A stretch of 64,000 nt of DNA, taken from the NCBI RefSeq assembly GCF_046736345.1, contig NZ_CP157210.1, positions 3,100,001-3,164,000 of the forward strand, given 5' to 3'. Of this stretch, positions 58,573 through 64,000 are shown piece by piece (within the stretch, counting starts at the first letter, position 1; each line of letters opens with the position of its first letter). The position numbers and the translations under genes were made by a program. The stretch is from Hyphococcus formosus. Lineage in GTDB: Bacteria > Pseudomonadota > Alphaproteobacteria > Caulobacterales > Parvularculaceae. A model generated the notes under the pieces. That model saw only the letters and a list, made by a program, of their open reading frames with translations, was not told where the DNA came from and ran no database searches.

Positions 58573-59193
58573 CTACTTTCGCTCGGAGACATCAAGTATA
58601 TGGGGCGAGATAGGCGCTGGGACTTCGCCGCGCAAGGCCTTAATATAGGCGGTAAGTGTCATCACGATTGTGAGATTGTCAGAAATCTCCCCGCCGAGCA
58701 CCATATTCAGTAGGGTTTTAAATGGTACTCTCTGAATTGTTAGATCTTCTGATGGTTCAGGTGCGGCCGGGCCCGGCTCCAGGTCCCACGCGAGGTAACA
58801 AATCGCCTGTTCATCGGTGACCGAGTTCGACACGTCAAATTTGGTTAATTCCAGCCATGAATTTGCGCGCAAGCCGGTTTCTTCTGCTAATTCGCGTTTT
58901 GCCGCTTCAAGCGGTGGCAGGTCCTTATTGCCGCCGCCTTCGGGTAGTTCCCAACTATATTTATCCGACGGAAAACGGTGTTGTCCCACAAGTGTGACAT
59001 ACCCATCGGAATCAATCGGTAAGACGCCAATCGCAAGGTTTTGAAACCGAACGACGCCATAGGTGCCGGGAGATCCGTCCGGTTGCAAAACATCATGACG
59101 AACGAGGCTAATCCATGGATTTGAGAAAATCTCATCTGTGGATGTAATTTCCCATGGCCCGATTTTTTTATTTTGAGGTTTCGTCGAGGTCAT
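58573..59193 (-). CDS. Nudix hydrolase, ADP-ribose-pyrophosphatase-like
   Basis: A 206-residue Nudix protein of the ADP-ribose/nucleotide-sugar pyrophosphatase type. The box reads ELPEGGG followed by PLEAAKRELAEETGL; the REUxEE core with catalytic glutamates is intact, while the first glutamate of the canonical box is replaced by Leu. ATG 59193 overlaps the cyclophilin stop by four bases (ATGA), which fixes the start although the frame continues upstream. Substrate not certain. Confidence 0.88.
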   Translation of the reverse strand: MTSTKPQNKKIGPWEITSTDEIFSNPWISLVRHDVLQPDGSPGTYGVVRFQNLAIGVLPIDSDGYVTLVGQHRFPSDKYSWELPEGGGNKDLPPLEAAKRELAEETGLRANSWLELTKFDVSNSVTDEQAICYLAWDLEPGPAAPEPSEDLTIQRVPFKTLLNMVLGGEISDNLTIVMTLTAYIKALRGEVPAPISPHILDVSERK

Positions 59194-60089
59194 TTTGATA
59201 TTTTGGCCGCGTCTCTTACAGGCACATCGGCGGCGCATATGTCGATGTGATTGGGGCGAAAATAGAAAAAATCCTCCGGCCGGTTTCTGCGCGCTTCGGT
59301 ATAATCTGCAAACAGATTACTATCAGTACGCAAATATTGTAGCGAAGGTTTGTCTTCATCAGGGAGATCGGCTGCGACACGCATGGAAACGATTAAATCG
59401 CCGAGATCGCCATCAACTGTTTCGGCAGGTGCGACCCGCCGTAGCGCCTGCAAATGTTCCATTCCATCTACAACCCTTCCGAATACGCTTAGATTGCGGT
59501 CCAAATACCGTTGTGGTTGCAACGTAATATAAAACTCGGTTCCGCCTGTGTCCTTGGCGGTGTCGCGCGCCATCGCCATCGCACCGGTGCAGTGAAGGTG
59601 CCAAACTTTATTTTCAGCCCGGTCTCGACCTGCTGGCAAATAACCAATGAATCCTACTTCATCGGCATATCCGTCAGAGTCTTTGAGCAATGAAATGCCA
59701 ACATTGGGGGGCGTTGTTTCGTCAAACTCAGCAGCCAAAGATTTTTTAGCGTTTTTCAATTCTCTCGTTTCGAAAAGGTCACCACCTTGCGCGACAAATC
59801 CATCAATTACCCTGTAAAAAGAAAGACCATCGTAAAATCCCTCTCGGGCCAATGTCTTGATTTGTTCTGTGTGGTTTTGGGCAAGGGCGTGCGAAAGCGC
59901 GACCACGACCTTACCTCGCAACAATTCGATGACGATGAGGTTTTCAGGATCAAAATCCTTCCACGCTCCATCGGGGGCGGACGCAAGGATTTCACTACTG
60001 GATTTTTTTTCTTCTTTGGAGTCGGCAAAAGCCTGGCCAAATTGAATGGCTAAAGAAATTCCTATGCAGATGAATAAAGTGCGGCGCAT
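59190..60089 (-). CDS. Exported cyclophilin-type peptidyl-prolyl isomerase
   Basis: A 299-residue periplasmic PPIase. ATG 60089 is chosen because GGGAGGGG precedes it and it begins a signal peptide that ends near ADA in QAFADS. Cyclophilin landmarks are FYDGLSFYRVIDGFVAQGGD (broken for length), GTEFYITLQPQRYLDRN and LSVFGRVVDGMEHLQAL. A middle insert (GRDRAENKVWHLHCTGAMAMARDT) lengthens the domain beyond the usual 160 residues. Helps fold exported proteins. It lies between queF and the Nudix gene in the leftward run. Confidence 0.88.
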   Translation of the reverse strand: MRRTLFICIGISLAIQFGQAFADSKEEKKSSSEILASAPDGAWKDFDPENLIVIELLRGKVVVALSHALAQNHTEQIKTLAREGFYDGLSFYRVIDGFVAQGGDLFETRELKNAKKSLAAEFDETTPPNVGISLLKDSDGYADEVGFIGYLPAGRDRAENKVWHLHCTGAMAMARDTAKDTGGTEFYITLQPQRYLDRNLSVFGRVVDGMEHLQALRRVAPAETVDGDLGDLIVSMRVAADLPDEDKPSLQYLRTDSNLFADYTEARRNRPEDFFYFRPNHIDICAADVPVRDAAKISK

Positions 60090-60105
60090 GATCCCCTCCC
60101 TGTGA

Positions 60106-60630
60106 TTAACCTCGACCACGATAGGGCGCTACACCCGGTTCGGGAAGCCATAGCCCTTTGGGCGGTGTGCCGGTTTGATAAAAGACATCAATCGGTATGC
60201 CGCCGCGCGGGTACCAATAACCGGCAATTCTGAGCCATTTTGGTTTGATGGCGTCGACAATACGCTTGCCAATCGCGATGGTGCAATCCTCGTGGAACGC
60301 ACCATGATTTCGGAAGGATGTCAGAAAAAGTTTTAATGACTTCGATTCGACAATAAGTTTAGCTGGCGCATAGTCGATCACGAGATGCGCGAAATCGGGC
60401 TGTCCTGTGACGGGGCAGAGCGACGTGAATTCAGGAGCCGTAAACCGGGCCAGATAGAGATCCGACGGATGCGGGTTCGGCGCGGTCTCAAGGGTGGCCT
60501 CATCCGGGGAATTCGCCGCGACAGATTGGCTCCCAAGTTGGGAAAGGCCTTCGGTGGCGCTCACCGCTTTCGCTTTTTTCGAGGTTGGCTTGGCGCGCGA
60601 AGGCGCAGTTTTTCTGGATTTTGTTGTCAT
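60106..60630 (-). CDS. queF: NADPH-dependent preQ0 reductase
   Basis: Reduces 7-cyano-7-deazaguanine (preQ0) to preQ1, the queuosine precursor used by Tgt. A 174-residue unimodular QueF with catalytic cysteine in FTSLCPVTGQPDFA and the QueF signature VESKSLKLF. ATG 60630 is preferred with GGAAAG six bases upstream; the frame runs nine codons further. It lies upstream of queA and tgt in the same leftward run. Confidence 0.95.
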   Translation of the reverse strand: MTTKSRKTAPSRAKPTSKKAKAVSATEGLSQLGSQSVAANSPDEATLETAPNPHPSDLYLARFTAPEFTSLCPVTGQPDFAHLVIDYAPAKLIVESKSLKLFLTSFRNHGAFHEDCTIAIGKRIVDAIKPKWLRIAGYWYPRGGIPIDVFYQTGTPPKGLWLPEPGVAPYRGRG

Positions 60631-60779
60631 GATGGCTTTCCAATTTTCTCCCTCCATACTGGAGTTAGCCTAATCGCGCAAAGCGGGGAGATTTTGCTAA
60701 TCTTCCCCATAGACAAGCGCAGTAATCTTGGCCTATAAGCCCGGCTCCGCCGGTTGATAATCCAATTCGCCGGAATTAT

Positions 60780-60855
60780 GCCCAGGTAGCTCAGTTGGTA
60801 GAGCAGCGGATTGAAAATCCGCGTGTCGGTGGTTCAAATCCGCCCCTGGGCACCA
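60780..60855 (+). tRNA. tRNA-Phe (anticodon GAA)
   Basis: 76 nt with encoded CCA. Acceptor GCCCAGG / CCTGGGC pairs fully, the D arm has AGTTGGTAGA, the anticodon stem-loop is GCGGA-TTGAAAA-TCCGC with anticodon GAA at 60813-60815, and the T arm has GGTTCAAATCC. Phe codon match supports the assignment. Confidence 0.97.
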
Positions 60856-60883
60856 CCTCCCAAATCTAGCATCTTTTTTCTGT

Positions 60884-62350
60884 TCAAGTCGGTAATTTTC
60901 GCGACCGCAGGGTTTTGCGCGACAGGACGGCGTACCCTCCGACAAAGGCAATCGCGCATGCGATTTGGGCGGCGATTTGGTGATCGCTTAATAAAAGAGC
61001 CAGAAACCCTGCGCCGGTAAGGGCACCGGCTATACCGGCGATTTCGAGATAGGTCGGATTGAAAATCCAATAGCCAAAAAAACGATAGACCAATATCAGC
61101 CTGATCGAGGCCAAGACGAGCATAGCGAAAAGAAAGCCAATCGCTGCACCCATCGCGCCAAAATAATGGCCGAATAGGGCTACCAGCGCTGTTTCGATTA
61201 TAACGGTGACGAGGATTGAGCGCGGGGGCCAGCGCGGATGTCGAAAAACAATTGGGAGCTCGGTCAACGCGACGGTGCCGTCGATCAGTTCAGCCAATAG
61301 CAGTAAGACAAGTACGCTCGCGCCTACGGCAAAACCCTGCCCAAACCATGACATAATCTGGTCGCCAAATAGGAAAACGAAGCTGAGCATACCGAGTTGG
61401 ACAGTGAAAACAAAAAGGCAAAGCCGACTTAAATGAACACCAATTTTTTCGTCAGATTGTGATTGCGCTATGATCGGCGCAAGCATTGGCTCGAACATAT
61501 AGCGCATTTTTTCAACGACAGTCGCAAGTTGTCTCCCCAGATAATAGACGCCCGATGCCGCTGGCCCTGCGACAATACCAAGTATGATGATGTCGATACG
61601 CCGCAGTGCAAATATTCCGGTTTCATTGATCGCGATCGGAAATGTTCGCCGTCCTAGTTGCAATGTATTTCTTATGCTGATGGCTTTGCGCGGTAATCCA
61701 TACATTTTTACGACGACGACAAATGCAAGAAGCGCCGCTAGTAACAGGGAAAGCACATAACCTAAAATAAGAGCATCAATCAGCGATATGGTAATAATAC
61801 CGTCAAATGTCGGGCTCGTTGAAACAAAGTAACCAGCTAGGGCCAGCAGCAAAAATCCCCAAGGTTTGATGATAGCTTTGGCGATCGTATCCCATGCGAC
61901 AGTTCGGAAATGCCGCGTCGCGGTGAGTGCGACATCGCTCATTGCGATGAGCGGAACCCCGAATGCAGCATAGCGAGGTGCCGCGTGGCTGGGAAATATA
62001 TTGCCCCAAATGAGCCAAAGGGCCGTGCCTATGCTGATTGAAATAACGGCCGAAAGGGTAAGCGCGGTATATAACGTATGGCGTAACGTTGCGGATGAAT
62101 TGCCCGCTTTTGCGAGTTCGCCGAGGAGCGTCTTATTCAAGCCGAATGCCGCAAATGCCGCGGCTAATTCAATAATTGCGACGGTTTCTCCTAGGCGACC
62201 GAAGACATTCACGCCGTACATTTTCGCAACGAAGACGATCAACATCACCCGCGCGACCATACGAACGCCTGATCCGCTTAATATTTGTAATGCGCCGCGC
62301 GCTAGGTCGCGTCGATCACGGATCATTTCGCTTTGTTCGTGTGGAGACAT
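60884..62350 (-). CDS. Oligosaccharide/polysaccharide flippase (Wzx/MATE-like)
   Basis: A 488-residue polytopic membrane protein with about twelve hydrophobic helices (for example VISISIGTALWLIWGNIF and VIIETALVALFGHYFGAMG). It belongs to the polysaccharide-biosynthesis branch of the MOP superfamily, which flips lipid-linked sugars across the inner membrane. ATG 62350 is used; an in-frame TTG at 62362 directly after the nucleotidyltransferase stop (TAATTG) is an alternative. Neighbouring genes suggest an envelope glycopolymer substrate. Confidence 0.87.
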   Translation of the reverse strand: MSPHEQSEMIRDRRDLARGALQILSGSGVRMVARVMLIVFVAKMYGVNVFGRLGETVAIIELAAAFAAFGLNKTLLGELAKAGNSSATLRHTLYTALTLSAVISISIGTALWLIWGNIFPSHAAPRYAAFGVPLIAMSDVALTATRHFRTVAWDTIAKAIIKPWGFLLLALAGYFVSTSPTFDGIITISLIDALILGYVLSLLLAALLAFVVVVKMYGLPRKAISIRNTLQLGRRTFPIAINETGIFALRRIDIIILGIVAGPAASGVYYLGRQLATVVEKMRYMFEPMLAPIIAQSQSDEKIGVHLSRLCLFVFTVQLGMLSFVFLFGDQIMSWFGQGFAVGASVLVLLLLAELIDGTVALTELPIVFRHPRWPPRSILVTVIIETALVALFGHYFGAMGAAIGFLFAMLVLASIRLILVYRFFGYWIFNPTYLEIAGIAGALTGAGFLALLLSDHQIAAQIACAIAFVGGYAVLSRKTLRSRKLPT

Positions 62351-62362
62351 TGCTCGGCTCAA

Positions 62363-63220
62363 TTATGACTTCTCGTCTCTTCTCGCAGTATACTTACCGT
62401 CCTCGATAATGCTTTTCACCGTTTCCAGATCGGAGAGTTTGTCAACGTCAACAGCAGCATTCGCATGAGATAGCATGACTGGCCTAACGGAACAGTTCAG
62501 TCTTTTTGAAACACGCCGAAATGCTGTCACCGGAGTAAATAGGTGCAATGCGAACCCAATCAGGTTGAGTACACCAAATTGTGAAATCATCTTCCAGGGA
62601 CGTTTTCGATTCTGTTCAATCCGTTGAAAGAAGGAGACTGCATTTCGGCCCTCGCTGCCATTGATTGCAAAGAGATTAGCTCCAGATATCTCTGCGCCCT
62701 TAAAGCGTAAATAGGTTCTTCTCATGCCGGGATGGGCAGCTTCGATCACAGCTTTGTCAACGAAGGCAATATTGATCCCTGAATGGGTCTCGGCTTCATT
62801 TAAAAAGTCGTCGACCATTTCGGCCGTCAAAAGTGCATGGTCAGAGGTTGTGACTAAAAAGCGGTGGGCTGATGGCTGCGTTTCCATAGCGGTCAAAACA
62901 CTGTCGCTAATGGTGCTTTGTGCCGCTGTTGAGGAATAGGTTTTGTCGCTGAATGCGTCGGATAAGCCTGAAATGTTTTCTAATGGGCCTAAATCTTCCG
63001 CATGGACGATGACGATATCGTTTATTTGCGCGCTCTGCGACAGGGCCCTCACCACGCGCGTAAGCATGGGAATACCGTCGATCTCGACCAGAGCTTTGTA
63101 GGTTTGGCCATGGGCGGCGGCAACAGGATCAATGCCGGGGCGTTTGCCGGCAAGAACAATTGCGGTATATCCTCGGGTGTTTCGGGGTGCCGCAGGAATT
63201 ACGGTGGCCGCAGATGGCAT
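62363..63220 (-). CDS. Nucleotidyltransferase family protein, MobA-like
   Basis: A 285-residue nucleotidyltransferase. The N-terminal YTAIVLAGKRPGIDPVAAAHG is a variant of the LAGGxGxR loop that binds NTP, and YKALVEIDGIPMLTRVVRAL carries the conserved lysine. A metal-binding acid is in VTTSDHALLT. This form (LAGxRPG) is separate from classic glucose-1-phosphate types; its sugar or alcohol-phosphate partner is unknown. GGAG lies ten bases before the ATG. It lies directly upstream of the flippase gene. Confidence 0.83.
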   Translation of the reverse strand: MPSAATVIPAAPRNTRGYTAIVLAGKRPGIDPVAAAHGQTYKALVEIDGIPMLTRVVRALSQSAQINDIVIVHAEDLGPLENISGLSDAFSDKTYSSTAAQSTISDSVLTAMETQPSAHRFLVTTSDHALLTAEMVDDFLNEAETHSGINIAFVDKAVIEAAHPGMRRTYLRFKGAEISGANLFAINGSEGRNAVSFFQRIEQNRKRPWKMISQFGVLNLIGFALHLFTPVTAFRRVSKRLNCSVRPVMLSHANAAVDVDKLSDLETVKSIIEDGKYTARRDEKS

Positions 63221-63381
63221 TTTTTGAATTCTCCAGATCGACTATTTCGGTAACCAAACTATGGCGAAGTTTTCAAGAAGCGAGTATTTTACGTAAGTTT
63301 CAACGAGGGCGTGTAGATCGTTCTAAAACACAGGGAATAGACATAGGCGTATTTCGTCGAGTTCCCTATAAGTTTAATGCG

Positions 63382-64000
63382 ATGACGGGATTGAACAAAT
63401 TCAGGTCTACAGAGCGCGTCCAACTACCTGACGACGGTCCCGCGCTATACAACGCAAAACGAAGTATTGGATTTCTTTTCCTGCATGAGCAACCGCATCA
63501 GATCCCGCACCTTGCGCCGGTTCTTGAATCCCTTGTTGCCCTGCAGGAATATGATGAGATTTATGCCTATGTCATGGGGCAGAAGAATGTCGATCTCTTC
63601 CGGGCGCTCGTATCCAAGGAAGTTCTCGATCAAATTACATTGATCACGCTCGATGCGCCGGCGATTGCCAAGGGGTTGGAGACATTGATCGGAAAAGCTG
63701 CGCCGCTGCAACGAATTGGGGCGCTCTATTCCATTCGAAAACAGCTTGAACGCCATGACGTGATTGCATCTCCGGAAATGACTTGCCTGATACTCAAATC
63801 ACATTTCGGCCTGAAGAACGCGAAAATGGTTTGGACGCAACATGGCTGTGGTGACCGCGCTGCCGGGTTCAAGAAAAGCATCAAAAAGTTTGACCATGTA
63901 TTTGTGCCGGGCAGCAATCAGCGCAACCGGATGCTGAGTGAGGGGGTGATTTCCGAAGGAAATTATACCGTCGTCGGCTATCCGAAATTTGATATTGTCG
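63382..64000 (+). CDS. CDP-glycerol glycerophosphotransferase-like protein, N-terminal part (3' end outside window)
   Basis: Open from ATG 63382 to the right edge (206 codons). Visible stretches such as MVWTQHGCGDRAAGF, KKFDHVFVPGSNQRNRML and YTVVGYPKFD match the GT-B fold start of TagB/TagF-like CDP-glycerol:polyglycerophosphate transferases, which build phosphoglycerol chains. Such enzymes are best known from teichoic acid synthesis but occur in surface polysaccharide loci of Gram-negatives. It diverges from the nucleotidyltransferase and flippase genes. No clear ribosome site is seen. The upstream frame stays open without ATG or GTG, so the start could be further left. Confidence 0.82.
   Translation, partial: MTGLNKFRSTERVQLPDDGPALYNAKRSIGFLFLHEQPHQIPHLAPVLESLVALQEYDEIYAYVMGQKNVDLFRALVSKEVLDQITLITLDAPAIAKGLETLIGKAAPLQRIGALYSIRKQLERHDVIASPEMTCLILKSHFGLKNAKMVWTQHGCGDRAAGFKKSIKKFDHVFVPGSNQRNRMLSEGVISEGNYTVVGYPKFDIV

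Overview
The window looks like ordinary chromosome from an alphaproteobacterium of moderate GC content. This is an inference from gene content and order: a chromosomal xseA / DUF2093 / M23 peptidase run, a DUF4170 gene beside pmbA, a compact DUF374 / waaA / lpxK / late-acyltransferase run, a histone-deacetylase-like / xseB / dxs / tlyA / RNA-methyltransferase neighbourhood, and a Zur-type regulator with a palindromic box. Lipid A and Kdo genes mark it as Gram-negative. A gene with a VPLPA-type C-terminal sorting signal and a periplasmic molybdenum sulfite dehydrogenase fit an aerobic, possibly marine, lineage. I cannot name a genus. There are no rRNA genes, CRISPR arrays, transposases or integrases.

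Layout. 1-5,251: the C-terminal part of cobalamin-dependent methionine synthase (cut by the left edge), an exported M19 dipeptidase, an HSDL2-like SDR, a MOSC protein and a zinc-ribbon protein. 5,329-16,895: histone-deacetylase-like hydrolase, histidine phosphatase, YhiN-type flavoprotein, xseB, HCCA-isomerase-like protein and SDR, then dxs, a DJ-1/PfpI protein, tlyA, an RlmD-like methyltransferase, a second methyltransferase and an anchored hydrolase. 16,939-26,336: aroC, pdxH, small exported proteins, an MBL hydrolase with an ATP-grasp-like partner, a DUF442 phosphatase, two VOC proteins, a lipoprotein amidohydrolase and the VPLPA-CTERM protein. 26,443-29,962: leftward purD, MEST-like hydrolase, GDT1-like protein and APH-like kinase. 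30,019-38,484: an E/P-rich periplasm-spanning protein, sorAB-like sulfite dehydrogenase, a TPR protein, xseA, DUF2093 and an M23 peptidase.

38,507-47,859: a Fur-box-preceded bfd, bfr and a Kazal lipoprotein for iron storage and release, then the lipid A/Kdo block (late acyltransferase, lpxK, waaA, DUF374), an MsbA-like exporter, a tyrosine-phosphatase-like protein, DUF4170 and pmbA. 47,916-52,993: GST, glutamine amidotransferase-like protein, enoyl-CoA hydratase, a small membrane protein, ubiD and an orphan P-loop ATPase. 53,306-54,776: a Zur-type regulator with two small exported Cys/His proteins and a good Zur-box match. 54,960-60,630: tRNA-Lys and a leftward queF / cyclophilin / Nudix / cysE / queA / csaA / tgt run that holds three queuosine enzymes. 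60,780-64,000: tRNA-Phe, then a flippase, a nucleotidyltransferase and the start of a CDP-glycerol-glycerophosphotransferase-like gene, probably one edge of a surface glycopolymer locus that continues past the window.

No clearly new defence or mobile system is visible. The best leads are the Zur-linked small protein pair, the coupling of a Kazal-domain lipoprotein to bacterioferritin, a Tgt with a degenerate zinc site, a bacterial MEST-like hydrolase, and the surface-polymer locus at the right edge.
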